64,000 nucleotides of DNA from Calliopsis andreniformis (lineage: Eukaryota; Arthropoda; Insecta; Hymenoptera; Andrenidae), in contig NW_027480449.1 of NCBI RefSeq assembly GCF_051401765.1, positions 1,302,001-1,366,000 on the forward strand. Reading direction: 5' to 3'. The first letter of the stretch is position 1. Each line of letters starts with the position of its first letter. The notes under the pieces were generated by a model. It saw only the letters and a list, made by a program, of their open reading frames with translations, did not search any database and was not told where the DNA came from. Shown in pieces: positions 1-12,634 of this stretch. The position numbers were made by a program, and so were the translations under genes.

Positions 1-99
1 CAGGAGCAGTGTCTGGAGCAGTGTCAGGAGCTGTGTCAGTGTCAGCGGCAGTGTTAGGAACAGTGTCAGGAGCAGTGTCAGTCTCAGGAGCAGTGCCAG

Positions 100-1200
100 T
101 GTCTGTAGCAGTGTCAGGAGCTGTGTCAGTGTCAGCGATTGTGTTAGGAACAGTGTCAGGAGCAGTGTCAGTGTCAGGAGCAGTGCCAGTGTCTGTAGCA
201 GTGTGAGGAGCAGTGTCAGTGTCAGTGTCAGGAGCATTGTCAGTGTAAGTATCAGGAGCTGTGTCAGTGTCAGGAGCAGTGTGAAGAGCAGTGTCAGTGT
301 CAGGAGCAGTTTCAGGAGCACTGTCAGGATCTGCAGCAGTGTTTGTGTCAGGAGCTGAGTCAGGAGCAGTGTCAGGGATCGTGTCAGTGAGAGTAGCTTA
401 GTCAGGAGCAGTGTCAGTGTCAGCAGCAGTGTTAGTAGCAGTGTCAGGGGCAGTGTCAGTGTCAGGAGCAGTGACAGGAGCAGTGTCAGTGACAGGACCT
501 GTGTCAGGAGCAGTGTCAGTGTCAGGAGCAGTGTCAGGAGCAGGGTCAGGTGCAGCGTCAGGAGCAGTGTCGGGTGCATCGTCAGTGTCAGGAGCATTCT
601 CAGGTGCAGTGTCATAGTCAGGAGCAGTGTGCGGTGCAGTGTCTGTGTCAGGTGCAGTGTCAGGACCTGTGTCAGTTTCAGGAGCAGTGCCAGGACAAGC
701 GTCAGTGTCAGGACCAGTGTCAGGAGCAGTATCAGGAGCAGTGTCAGTGTCGGGAGCAGTGTCTGGAGCAGTGTCTGTGTCAGGAGCCGTGTCAGGAGCA
801 TTGTCAGTATCAGCAGCAGTGTCTGTGTTAGGAGCAGTGTCTGCAGCACTGTCAGTGCCAGGAGCAGTGTCAGGAGCAGTGTCAGTGTCAGGAGCAGTGT
901 CAGGAGCATTGTCAGTGTCAGGAGCAGTGTCAGGAGCAATGTCAGGAGCTTTGTCTGTATCAGCAGCAGTATCTGTGTCAGGAGCAGAGCCAGGCGCAGT
1001 GTCAGTGACAGGAGCAGTGTCAGTGTCAGTATCAGAAGCAGTTCCAGTGTCAGGAGCAGGGCCAGGAGCAGTGCCTGTGTTAGGAGCAGTGTCAGTGTCA
1101 GGAGCAGTGTCGGGAGCAGTGTCAGTGTCAGGAGCATTGTCAGGACCAGTGCCAGTGTCAGGAGCAGTGTCAGTGTGAGCAGCAGTGTCAGGAACAGTGG
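100..1200 (+). repeat. Array A block duplicated at 26.5-27.7 kb (left copy)
   Basis: The variant order of this block recurs near the other end of the forward array. Positions 661-1080 line up with 27121-27540 at a constant offset of 26460 bp. Positions about 121-500 line up at about 26406 bp, implying a 54-bp net indel between about 500 and 660. Shared rare words include GCGATTGTGTTAGGAAC, GGACAAGCG and TCAGGCGCAGTG. Confidence 0.88.
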
Positions 1201-2339
1201 CAGGAGCAGTGTCAGTGTCACGAGCTGTCTCAGGAGCAGTGTCAGTGTCTGGACCAGTGTCAGGAGCAGTGTCAGTGTCAGTGTCAGGAGCAGCGTGAGT
1301 GTCAGGAGCAGTGTCAGGACCAGCGCCAGTGTCAGAAGCAGTGTCAGGACCAGTGCCAGTGACAGGAGCAGTGTCAGTGTCAGAAGCATTGTTCGGAGCA
1401 GTGTCTGTGTCAGGAGCAGTGTCAGGAGCATTGTCAGCATCAGCAGCAGTGTCTGTGTCGGTACCAGTGTCAGGAGCAATGTCAGTATCAGGAGCAGTGT
1501 GGGCAGCCGTGTCAGGGTCAGGAGCAGTTTCAGGAGCATTATCAGTATCAGCAGCAGTGCCTGTGTCAGTAGCAGTGTCAGGAGCAGTGCCTGTGTGAAG
1601 AGCAGTGTGAGGAGCAGTGTCAGTGACAGGAGCAGCTTCAGGAGCAGTGCCAGGAGCAGTGTCAGTGTCAGCATCAGGAGCAGCGTCACTGTCAGGAGCA
1701 GAGCCAGGAGCAGTGTCAGTGTCAGGAGGAGTGTCAGGAGCAGTTTGAGGTGTAGTGTCAGTGTCAGGAGCAGTGTCAGTATCAGGAGCAGTGTCAGTAG
1801 CAGTGAGAGTGTCAGTATCTGGAGCAGTGTCAGAAGCAGTGACAGGAGCATTGTCAGTATCAGCAGAAGTGTCTGTGAAGGGAGTAGCGTAGGAGCAGTG
1901 TCAGTGGCACGAGCTGTGTGAGGAGCAGTGTCAGTGTCAGGTGCATTGTCAGGAGCAGTGTCTGTGTCACGAGCAGTGTCAGGAGCAGTGTCAGGACCAG
2001 TGTCAGTGTCAGGAGCAGTGTCAGGACCAGTGCCATTGTCAGGAGCAGTGTCAGTGTGAGCAGCCCTGTCAGGAACAGTGGCAGGAGCAGTGTCACCGTC
2101 ACGAGCTGTGTCAGGAGCAGTGTCAGTGTCTGGAGCAACGTCACGAGCAGTGTCAGTAGCAGTGTCAGGAGCTTTGTCAGGATCAGCAGCAGTATCAGTG
2201 TCAGGAGCAGTGTCAGTGTCAGGAGCAGTGTCAGGAGAATTCTCAGGATCAGCAGCAGTGTCAGTGTCAGGAGCAGTGTCAGAAGCAGTGTCAGTTACAG
2301 GAGCTATTTCAGGAGTTGTGTCAGGTGCAGTATCAGTGT

Positions 2340-4990
2340 CAGGAGCAGTGTCAAGAGCATTGTCAGGATCAGCAGCAGTGTGAGTGTTAGGAGCAGTGTC
2401 AGTAGCAGTGAGAGTGTCAGTATCAGGAGAAGTGTCAGTTTCAGGAGCAGTGTCAGAAGCAGTGTCAGCGTCAGGAGCAGTGACAGGAGCAGTGTCGGTG
2501 TCAGGAGCAGTGTCAGTGTCAGCATCAAGAGCAGTGTCAGTGTCAGGAGCAGTGCCAGGAGCAGTGCCTGTGTCAGGAGCAGTGTGAGGAGCAGTATCAG
2601 TGTCAGGATCCGTGTCAGTCTCAGTGTCAGGAGCAGTGTCAGGAGAATTCTCAGGATCAGCAGCAGTGTCAGTGTCAGGACCAGTGTCAGGAGCTGTGTC
2701 AGTTACAGGAGCTATTTCAGGAGTTGTGTCAGGTGCAGTATCAGTGTCAGTGTCTGGAGCAGTGTCAAGAGCATTGTCAGGATCAGCAGCAGTGTGAGTG
2801 CCAGATGCAGCGTGAGGAGCAGTGTCAGTGTCAGGAGCTGTGTGAGGATCAGTGTCTGTTTCAGGAGAAGTGTCAGGACCAATGTCAATGCCAGGAGCAG
2901 TGTCAGGTGCAGCGTCAGTGTCAGGAGCAGTGTCAGGAGCTGTTTCAGTGTTAGGAGCAGTGTGAGGAGCCGTGCCAGTGTCAGTTGCATTGTCTGAAGC
3001 AGCGTCAGGAGCAGTGGCAGTGTCAGTAGCAGTGTCAGTGTCAGTACCAGAAACAGTGTCAGTGTCAGGAGCAGTGACAGGAGCTGTGCCATGAGCAGTG
3101 ACAGTGTCAGGAGCAGTGTCAGGTGCAGTGTCAGGAGCAGTGGCAGTGGCAGGAGCTGTGCCAGTGTCAGGAGCAGTGTGAGGAGCAGTGTCAGTGTCAG
3201 GATCCGTGTCAGTGTCAGGAGTTGTGTCAGGAGCAGTGTCGGGAGCAGTGTCAGTGACAGTAGCTGTGTCAGGAGCAGAGTCAGTGTCTGGAGCAGAGTC
3301 AGGAGCAGTGTCAGGAGCAGGGTCAGTTTCAGGAGCTGTGTCAGGAGCAGTGTCATGGAGCAGTGTCAGTGTAGGGAGCAGTGTCAGTGTCAGGAGCAGT
3401 TTCAGGTGCATTATCAGTATCAGCAGCAGTGTCTGTGTCAGTAGCAGTGTCAGGAGCAGTGTCAGTGTGAAGAGCAGTCCGAGGGGCAGTGTCAGTGACA
3501 GGAGCAGTGTCAGTGTCAGTGTCACTGTCATCAGCAGTGTCAGCGTCAGTGTCTGGAGCAGTGTCAAGAGCATTGTCAGGATCAGCAGCAGTGTGAGCGA
3601 CAGATGCAGCGTGAGGAGCAGTGTCAGTGTCAGGAGCTGTGTGAGGATCAGTGTCTGTTTCAGGAGAAGTGTCAGGACCAATGTCAATGCCAGGAGCAGT
3701 GTCAGGTGCAGTGTCAGTGTCAGGAGCAGTGTCAGGAGCTGTTTCAGTGTCAGGAGCAGTGTGAGGAGCCGTGCCAGTGTCAGTTGCATTGTCTGAAGCA
3801 GCGTCAGGAGCAGTGGCAGTGTCAGTAGCAGTGTCAGTGTCAGAACCAGAAACAGTGCCTGTGTCAGGAGCAGTGTCAGTGGCAGTACCAGGAGCAGTGA
3901 CAGTGTCAGGAGCAGTGTCAGGTGCAGTGTCAGGAGCAGTGTCAGTGTCAGGAGCAGTGTCAGTGTCAGGAGCAGTGACAGGAGCTGTGCCATGAGCAGT
4001 GTCAGTGTCAGGAGCAGTGTCAGGAGCAGTGTCAGGAGCAGTGGCAGTGGCAGGAGCTGTGCCAGGAGCAGTGTCAGTGTCAGGAGCAGTGTCAGGAGCA
4101 GTGTCAGCGTCAGGAGCAGTGACAGGAGCAGTGTCGGTGTCAGGAGCTGTGTCAGCGTCAGCATCAGGAGCAGTGTCAGTGTCAGGAGCAGTGCCAGGAG
4201 CAGTGCCAGCAGCAGCGTCAGTGTCAGGAGCACTCTCAGGGGCAGTGTCATTGTCAGGACCAGCGTGAGGAGCAGTGTCAGTGTCAGGAGCAGTGTGAGG
4301 ACCAGTGTCAGTGTCAGGAGTTGTGTCAGGAGCAGTGTCAGGAGCAGTGTCAGTGACAGTAGCTGTGTCTGGAGCAGTGTCAGTGTCTGGAGCAGTGTCA
4401 GGAGCAGTGTCAGGAGCAGGGTCCGTGTCAGGAGCTGTGTCAGGAGCAGTGTCATGGAGCAGTGTCAGTGTCACGAGCAGTGTCAGGAGAAGTGTCAGGA
4501 GCAGTGTCAGGAGCAGTGTCAAGAGCAGTGTCAGTCTCAGGAGCCGTGTCAGCAGCACTGACAGGATCAGCAGCAGTGTCTGTGTCAGTAGCAGTGTGAG
4601 GAGCAGTGTCAGTGTCTGGAGCAGTGTCAGGAGCAGTGTCAGGAGAATTCGCAGGATCAGCAGCAGTGTCAGTGTCAGGAGCAGAGTCAGGACCAGCACC
4701 AATGTAAGGAGCAGTGTCAGGTCCAGTGCCAGTGTCAGAAGCAGTCTCAGGACAAGTGTCAGTTACAGGAGCAGTGTCAGTGTCAGGATCAGTCTCAGTC
4801 TCTGTGCCGTGAGCAGTGTCAGTGGCAGAGTCACTGTCATGAGCAGTGCAGTGTCAGTGTCAGGAGCAGTGTCAGTGTCAGTGTCAGGAGCTGTGTCTGT
4901 GTGAAGAGCAGTGTGAGGAGCAGTGTCAGTGACAGGAGCAGCGTCAGGAGCAGTGCCAGGAGCAGTGTCAGTGTCAGCATCAGGAGCAGC
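2340..4990 (+). repeat. Array A higher-order block, copy 1 (3.35-4.15 kb offset)
   Basis: About 2600-2990 matches 6753-7140 at an offset of 4153 bp. About 3600-4990 matches 6955-8300 at an offset of 3354 bp. The 799-bp change in offset shows that this copy carries extra sequence (about 2.9-3.6 kb) with its own internal duplication: the module CAGATGCAGCGTGAGGAG appears at both about 2800 and about 3602. Confidence 0.82.
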
Positions 4991-6499
4991 GTCACTGTCA
5001 GGAGCAGTGCCAGGAGCAGTGTCAGTGTCAGGAGGCGTGTCAGGAGCAGTTTGAGGTGTAGTGTCAGTGTCAGGAACAGTGTAAGTATCAGGAGCAGTGT
5101 CAGTAGCAGTGAGAGTGTCAGTATCTGGAGCAGTGTCAGAAGCAGTGACAGGAGCATTGTCAGTATCAGCAGAAGTGTCTGTGTCAGGAGTAGTGTAGGA
5201 GCAGTGTCAGTGGCACGAGCTGTGTGAGGAGCAGTGTCAGTGTCAGGTGCATTGTCAGGAGCAGTGTCTGTGTCACGAAAAGTGTCAGGAGCAGTGTCAG
5301 GAGCAGTGTCAGTGTCAGGAGCAGTGTCAGGACCAGTGCCATTGTCAGGAGCAGTGTCAGTGTGAGCAGCCGTGTCAGGAACAGTGGCAGGAGCAGTGTC
5401 ACCGTGACGAGCTGTGCCAGGAGCAGTGTCAGTGTCTGGAGCAACGTCACGAGCAGTGTCAGTAGCAGTGTCAGGAGCTTTGTCAGGATCAGCAGCAGTA
5501 TCAGTGTCAGGAGCAGTGTCAGTGTCAGGAGCAGTGCCAGGAGCAGTGCCAGTGTCAGGAGCAGTGTGAGGAGCAGTGTCAGTGTCAGGATCCGTGTCAG
5601 TGTCAGTGTCAGAAGCAGTGTCAGGAAAATTCTCAGGATCAGCAGCAGTGTGAGTGTCAGGAGCAGTGTCAGTAGCAGTGAGAGTGCCAGTATCAGGAGC
5701 AGTGTCAGTTTCAGGAGCAGTGTCAGAAGCAGAGTCAGGAGCATTGTCAGTATCAGCAGCAGTGTCTGTGTCAGGAGCAGTGTCAGGAGCAGTGTCAGTG
5801 TCAGGAGCAGAGTCAGGACCAGCGCCAATGTAAGGAGCAGTGTCAGGACCAGTGCCAGTGTCAGAAGCAGTCTCAGGACAAGTGTCAGTTACAGGAGCAG
5901 TGTCAGTGTCAGGATCAGTCTCAGTCTCTGTGCCGGGAGCAGTGTCAGTGTCAGAGCCACTGTCATGAGCAGTGTCAGTGTCAGTGTCAGGAGCAGTGTC
6001 AGTGTCAGGAGCTGTGTCAGGAGATGTGTCAGGAGCAGTGTCAGTGTCAAAAGCAGTGTCAGGAGCAGTGTCATCGTCAGGATTTGTGTCAGAAGTAGTT
6101 TCAGGAGCAGTGTCAGTGTCAATGTCTGGAGCAGTGTCAGGAGCAGTGTCAGGTTCAGGAGCAGTGTCAGTGTCAGGAGTTGTGTCAGGAGCAGTGTCAG
6201 GAGCAGTGTCAGTGACAGTAGCTGTGTCAGGAGCAGTGTCAGTGTCTGGAGCAGTGTCAGGAGCAGTGTCAGGAGCAGGGTCAGTTTCAGGAGCTGTGTC
6301 AGGAGCAGTGTCATGGAGCAGTGTCAGTGTAGGGAGCAGTGTCAAGAGAAGTGTCACGAGCTGTGTCAGGAGCAGTGTCATTGTCAGGAGCAGTTTCAGG
6401 AGCATTATCAGTATCAGCAGCAGTGTCTGTGTCAGTAGCAGTGTCAGGAGCAGTGTCAGTGTGAAGAGCAGTCTGAGGAGCAGTGTCAGTGACAGGAGC

Positions 6500-8300
6500 A
6501 GTGTCAGTGTCAGTGTCACTGTCATCAGCAGTGTCAGCGTCAGTGTCAGGAGCACTGTCATGAGCATTGTCAGGATCAGCAGCAGTGTCAGTGTCAGGAG
6601 CCGTGTCAGGAGCAGTGTCAGCGTCAGGAGCAGTGACAGGAGCAGTGTCGGTGTCAGGAGCAGTGTCAGTGTCAGCATCAGGAGCAGTGTCAGTGTCAGG
6701 AGCAGTGCCAGGAGCAGTGCCTGTGTCAGGAGCAGTGTGAGGAGCAGTATCAGTGTCAGGATCCGTGTCAGTCTCAGTGTCAGGAGCAGTGTCAGGAGAA
6801 TTCACAGGATCAGCAGCAGTGTCAGTGTCAGGACCAGTGTCAGGAGCCGTGTCAGTTACAGGAGCTATTTCAGGAGTTGTGTCAGGTGCAGTATCAGTGT
6901 CAGTGTCTGGAGCAGTGTCAAGAGCATTGTCAGGATCAGCAGCAGTGTGAGTGCCAGATGCAGCGTGAGGAGCAGTGTCAGTGTCAGGAGCTCTGTGAGG
7001 ATCAGTGTCTGTTTCAGGAGAAGTGTCAGGACCAATGTCAATGCCAGGAGCAGTGTCAGGTGCAGTGTCAGTGTCAGGAGCAGTGTCAGGAGCTGTTTCA
7101 GTGTCAGGAGCAGTGTGAGGAGCCTTGCCAGTGTCAGTTGCATTGTCTGAAGCAGCGTCAGGAGCAGTGGCAGTGTCAGTAGCAGTGTCAGTGTCAGTAC
7201 CAGAAACAGTGCCTGTGTCAGGAGCAGTGTCAGTGTCAGTACCAGGAGCAGTGACAGTGTCAGGAGCAGTGTCAGGTGCAGTGTCAGGAGCAGTGTCAGT
7301 GTCAGGAGCAGTGTCAGTGTCAGGTGCAGTGACAGGAGCTGTGCCATGAGCAGTGTCAGTGTAAGGAGCAGTGTCAGGAGCAGTGTCAGGAGCAGTGGCA
7401 GTGGCAGGAGATGTGCCAGGAGCAGTGTCAGTGTCAGGAGCAGTGTCAGGAGCAGTGTCAGCCTCAGGAGCAGTGACAGGAGCAGTGTCGGTGTCAGGAG
7501 CAGTGTCAGTGTCAGCATCAGGAGCAGTGTCAGTGTCAGGAGCAGTGCCAGGAGCAGTGCCAGCAGCAGCGTCAGTGTCAGGAGCACTCTCAGGGGCAGT
7601 GTCATTGTCAGGACCAGCGTGAGGAGCAGTGTCAGTGTCAGGAGCAGTGTGAGGACCAGTGTCAGTGTCAGGAGTTGTGTCAGGAGCAGTGTCAGGAGCA
7701 GTGTCAGTGACAGTAGCTGTGTCTGGAGCAGTGCCAGTGTCTGGAGCAGTGTCAGGAGCAGTGTCAGGAGCAGGGTCAGTGTCAGGAGCTGTGTCAGGAG
7801 CAGTGTCATGGAACAGTGTCAGTGTCACGGGCAGTGTCAGGAGAAGTGTCAGGAGCAGTGTCAGGAGCAGTGTCAGGAGCAGTGTCAGTCTCAGGAGCCG
7901 TGTCAGCAGCACTGACAGGATCAGCAGCAGTGTCTGTGTCAGTAGCAGTGTGAGGAGCAGTGTCAGTGTCTGGAGCAGTGTCAGGAGCTGTGTCAGGAGA
8001 ATTCTCAGGATCAGCAGCAGTGTCAGTGTCAGGAGCAGAGTCAGGACCAGCACCAATGTAAGGAGCAGTGTCAGGACGAGTGCCAGTGTCAGAAGCAGTC
8101 TCAGGACAAGTGTCAGTTACAGGAGCAGTGTCAGTGTCAGGATCAGTCTCAGTCTCTGTGCCGTGAGCAGTGTCAGTGTCAGAGTCACTGTCATGAACAG
8201 TGTCAGTGTCAGTGTCAGGAGCAGTGTCAGTGTCAGTGTCAGGAGCTGTGTCAGGAGCTGTGTCAGGAGCAGTGTCAGTGTCAGAAGCAGTGTCAGGAGC
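6500..8300 (+). repeat. Array A higher-order block, copy 2 (3.35-4.15 kb offset)
   Basis: Compact copy of the 2.34-4.99 kb block. It contains only one CAGATGCAGCG module, at about 6955, where copy 1 has two. It overlaps the start of the 2738-bp-offset block that continues rightward. Confidence 0.82.
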
Positions 8301-9000
8301 AGTGTCATCGTCAGGAGCTGTGTCAGAAGTAGTTTCAGGAGCAGTGTCAGTGTCAGTGTCTGGAGCAGTGTCAGGAGCAGTGTCAGGATCAGGATCAGTG
8401 TCAGTGTCAGGAGTTGTGTCAGGAGCAGTGTCAGTAGCAGTGTGAGCGTCAGGAGCGGCATCAGGAGCAGTGCCAGTGTCAGGAGCAGTGCCAGGAGCAG
8501 TGTCAGTGTTAGGAGCAGTGTCAGGAGCAATGTCAGGAGCTTTGTCAGTATCAGCAGCAGTATCTGTGTCAGGAGCAGAGCCAGGCGCAGTGTCAGTGAC
8601 AGGAGCAGTGTCAGTGTCAGTATCAGAAACAGTGTCAGTGTCAGGAGCAGTGTCAGTGTCTGTAGCAGTGTAAGGAGCAGTGTCAGTGTCAGTATCAGGA
8701 ACAATATCAGTGTCAGGAGCATTGTTAGGAGCAGTGTCAGGAGCAGGGCCAGGAGCAGTGCCTGTGTTAGGAGCAGCGTCAGAGTCAGGAGCTGTATCAG
8801 GAGCAGTGTCAGGAGCAGAGCCAGGAGCAGTGTCAGTGTCAGTGTGAGTATCAGAAGCAGTGTCTGTGTCTGGAGCAGTGTGAAGAGCAGTGTCAGTGTC
8901 AGGAGCAGTTTCAGGATAACTGTCAGTATCTGCAGCAGTGTCTGTGTCAGGAGCTGAGTCAGGAGCAGTGTCAGGGTTCGTGTCAGTGACAGTAGCTTAG
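7350..9000 (+). repeat. Array A 2738-bp-offset duplication, left copy
   Basis: Positions 7371, 7659, 8161, 8200 and 8470 correspond to 10109, 10397, 10899, 10938 and 11208, all at an offset of 2738 bp. The shared order of rare variants (GTGGCAGTGGCAGGAGATG, CAGTGCCAGCAGCAGCG, CTCAGTCTCTGTGCCG) supports one duplicated block. After about 8510 the right copy has extra sequence, at about 11250-11320, so the offset changes. Confidence 0.88.
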
Positions 9001-10084
9001 TCAGGAGCAGTCTCAGTTTCAGCAGCAGTGTTAGGAGCAGTGTCAGTGTCAGGAGCAGTTTCAGGACCAGTGCCAGTGTCAGAAGCAGTGTCAGGACAAG
9101 TGCCAGTGACAGGAGCAGTGTCAGTGTCAGGAGCAGTGTCAGGAGCAGTGTCTGTATCAGGAGCAGTATCAGGAGCATTGTCAGTATCAGCAGCAGTGTC
9201 GGTGTCAGGAGCAGAGTCAGGAGCAGCGTCAGTGTCAGGAGCAGTTTGAGGAAGAGTGTCAGTGTCAGGAGCAGTGTCAGTAGCAGTGTGAGCGTCAGGA
9301 GCGGTATCAGGAGCAATGTCAGTGTCAGGAGCAGAGTCAGGGGCATTCTCAGGTTTAGCAGCAGTGCCAGTGTCAGGAGCAGTTTGAGGAGCAGTGTCAG
9401 TGTCAGGAGCAGTTTCAGGAGCAGTATCAGTGTCAGGAGCAGAGTCAGGGGCATTCTCAGGTTTAGCAGCAGTGCCAGTGTCAGGAGCAGTGACAGGAGC
9501 AGTGTCAGTGTCAGGAGCAGAGTCAGGAGCAGTGTCAGTGTCACGAGCTGTCACAGGAGCAGTGTCAGTGTGTGCAGCAAAGTCACGAGCAGTGTCAGGA
9601 GCAGTGTCATTGTCATCAGCAGTGTCAGGAGCAGTGTCATGGAGCAGTGTCAGTGTCAGTAGCAGTGTCAGTGTCATTATCAGGAGCAGTGTCAGTGTCA
9701 GGAGCAGTGTGAGGAGCAGTGTCAGTGTCAGGAGCAGTGTCAGGAGCAGTGTCAGTGCGAGGACCAGATTCAGGGGCATTCTCAGGAACAGCCGCAGTGC
9801 CAGTGTCAGCAGCAGTGTCAGCAGCAGTGTCAGTGTCAGGAGCAGTGTCAGGAGCATTCTCAGGATCAGCAACACCGTCAGTGTCAGGAGCAGTGACAGG
9901 AGAAGTGTCAGTGACAGCAGCTATTTCAGGAGTAGTGTCAGGTGCAGTGTCAGTGTCAGTGACTGGAGCAGTGTTAGGAGCATTGTCAGGGTCAGCAGCA
10001 GTGTCAGTGTCAGGAGCAGTGTCAGGTGCAGTGTCAGGAGCAGTGTCAGTGTCAGGAGCAGTGTCAGTGTCAGGTGCAGTGACA

Positions 10085-11790
10085 GGAGCTGTGCCATGAG
10101 CAGTGTCAGTGTCAGGAGCAGTGTCAGGAGCAGTGGCAGTGGCAGGAGATGTGCCAGGAGCAGTGTCAGTCTCAGGAGCAGTGTCAGGAGCAGTGTCAGC
10201 GTCAGGAGCAGTGACAGGAGCAGTGTCGGTGTCAGGAGCAGTGTCAGTGTCAGCATCAGGAGCAGTGTCAGTGTCAGGAGCAGTGCCAGGAGCAGTGCCA
10301 GCAGCAGCGTCAGTGTGAGGAGCACTCTCAGGGGCAGTGTCATTGTCAGGACCAGCGTGAGGAGCAGTGTCAGTGTCAGGAGCAGTGTGAGGACCAGTGT
10401 CAGTGTCAGGAGTTGTGTCAGGAGCAGTGTCAGGAGCAGTGTCAGTGACAGTAGCTGTGTCTGGAGCATTGTCAGTGTCTGGAGCAGTGTCAGGAGCAGT
10501 GTCAGGAGCAGGGTCAGTGTCAGGAGCTGTGTCAGGAGCAGTGTCATGGAGCAGTGTCAGTGTCACGAGCAGTGTCAGGAGAAGTGTCAGGAGCAGTGTC
10601 AGGAGCAGTGTCAGTAGCAGTGTCAGTCTCAGGAGCCGTGTCAGCAGCACTGACAGGATCAGCAGCAGTGTCTGTGTCAGTAGCAGTGTCAGGAGCAGTG
10701 TCAGTGTCTGGAGCAGTGTCAGGAGCTGTGTCAGGAGAATTCTCAGGATCAGCAGCAGTGTCAGTGTCAGGAGCAGAGTCAGGACCAGCACCAATGTAAG
10801 GAGCAGTGTCACGACCAGTGCCAGTGTCAGAAGCAGTCTCAGGACAAGTGTCAGTTACAGGAGCAGTGTCAGTGTCAGGATCAGTCTCAGTCTCTGTGCC
10901 GTGAGCAGTGTCAGTGTCAGAGTCACTGTCATGAGCAGTGTCAGTGTCAGTGTCAGGAGCAGTGTCAGTGTCAGTGTCAGGAGCTGTGTCAGGAGCTGTG
11001 TCAGGAGCAGTGTCAGTGTCAGAAGCAGTGTCAGGAGCAGTGTCATCGTCAGGAACTGTGTCAGAAGTAGTATCAGGAGCAGTGTCAGTGTCAGTGTCTG
11101 GAGCAGTGTCAGGAGCAGTGTCAGGATCAGGAGCAGTGTCAGTGTCAGGAGTTGTGTCAGGAGCAGTGTCAGTAGCAGTGTGAGCGTCAGGAGCGGCATC
11201 AGGAGCAGTGCCAGTGTCAGGAGCAGGGCCAGGAGCAGTGTCAGTGTTAGGAGCAGAGTCAGTGGCATTCTCAGGAACAGCAGCAGTGCCAGTGTCAGGA
11301 ACAGTGTCAGAAGCAGTGTCAGTGTCAGGAGCAGTGTCAGGAGCAATGTCAGGAGCTTTGTCAGTATCAGCAGCAGTATCTGTGTCAGGAGCAGAGCCAG
11401 GCGCAGTGTCAGTGACAGGAGCAGTGTCAGTGTCAGTATCAGAAGCAGTGCCAGTGTCAGGAGCAGTGTCAGTGTCTATAGCAGTGTAAGGAGCAGTGTC
11501 AGTGTCAGTATCAGGAACAATATCAGTGTCAGGAGCATTGTTAGCAGCAGTGTCAGGAGCAGGGCCAGGAGCAGTGCCTGTGTTAGGAGCAGCGTCAGAG
11601 TCAGGAGCTGTATCAGGAGCAGTGTCAGGAGCAGAGCCAGGAGCAGTGTCAGTGTCAGTGTGAGTATCAGAAGCAGTGTCTTTGTCAGGAGCAGTGTGAA
11701 GAGCAGTGTCAGTGTCAGGAGCAGTTTCAGGAGCACTGTCAGGATCTGCAGCAGCGTCTGTGTCAGGAGCTGAGTCAGGAGCAGTGTCAG
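10085..11790 (+). repeat. Array A 2738-bp-offset duplication, right copy
   Basis: Right partner of 7350-9000. It keeps the same module order through the segment ending in the frame motif ICSSVCVRS (8957 in the left copy, 11773 here), with small hexamer-multiple indels in the last part. Confidence 0.87.
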
Positions 11791-12634
11791 GGTTCGTGTC
11801 AGTGACAGTAGCTTAGTCAGGAGCAGTCTCAGTTTCAGCAGCAGTGTTGGGAGCAGTGTCAGGGGCAGTGTCAGTGTCAGGAGCAGTGCCAGGAGCAGTG
11901 TCAGTGTCAGGAGCAGTGTCAGTGTCAGTATCAGGAGCAGTGTCAGTGTCAGGAGCAGTGTCAGGAGCACTGTCAGTGACAGGAGCAGTGTCAGGATCTG
12001 TGTCAGTGTCTGGACCAGTGTCAGGAGTAGTGTCAGGAGCAGGGTCATTGTCTGGAGCAGTGTCAGGAGCAGTGTCAGTGTCAGTATCAGGAGCAGTGTC
12101 AGTGTCAGGAGCAGTGTGAGGAGCAGTGTCAGTGACAGGAGCAGTGTCAGGAGCTGTGTCAGTGTCTGGAACAGTGTCAGGAGTAGTGTCAGGAGCAGGG
12201 TCAGTGTCGGGAGCAGTGTCAGGAGTAGTGTCAGGAGCAGTGTCAGTGTCTGTAGCAGTGTGAGGAGCAGTGTCAGTGTCAGTATCAGGAGCAGTGTCAG
12301 TGTCAGGAGCAGTTTCAGGACCAGTGCCAGTGTCAGAAGCAGTGTCAGGACCAGTGCCAGTGACAGGAGCAGTGTCAGTGTCAGGAGCAGTGTCAGGAGC
12401 AGTGTCTGTATTAGGAGCAGTGTCAGGAGCATAGTCAGTATCAGCAGCAGTGTCGGTGTCAGGAGCAGAGTCAGGAGCAGCGTCAGTGTCAGGAGCAGTT
12501 TGAGGAACAGTGTCAGTGTCAGGAGCAGTGTCAGTAGCAGTGTGAGCGTCAGGAGCGGTATCAGGAGCAATGTCAGTGTCAGGAGCAGAGTCAGGGGCAT
12601 TCTCAGGTTTAGCAGCAGTGCCAGTGTCAGGAGC

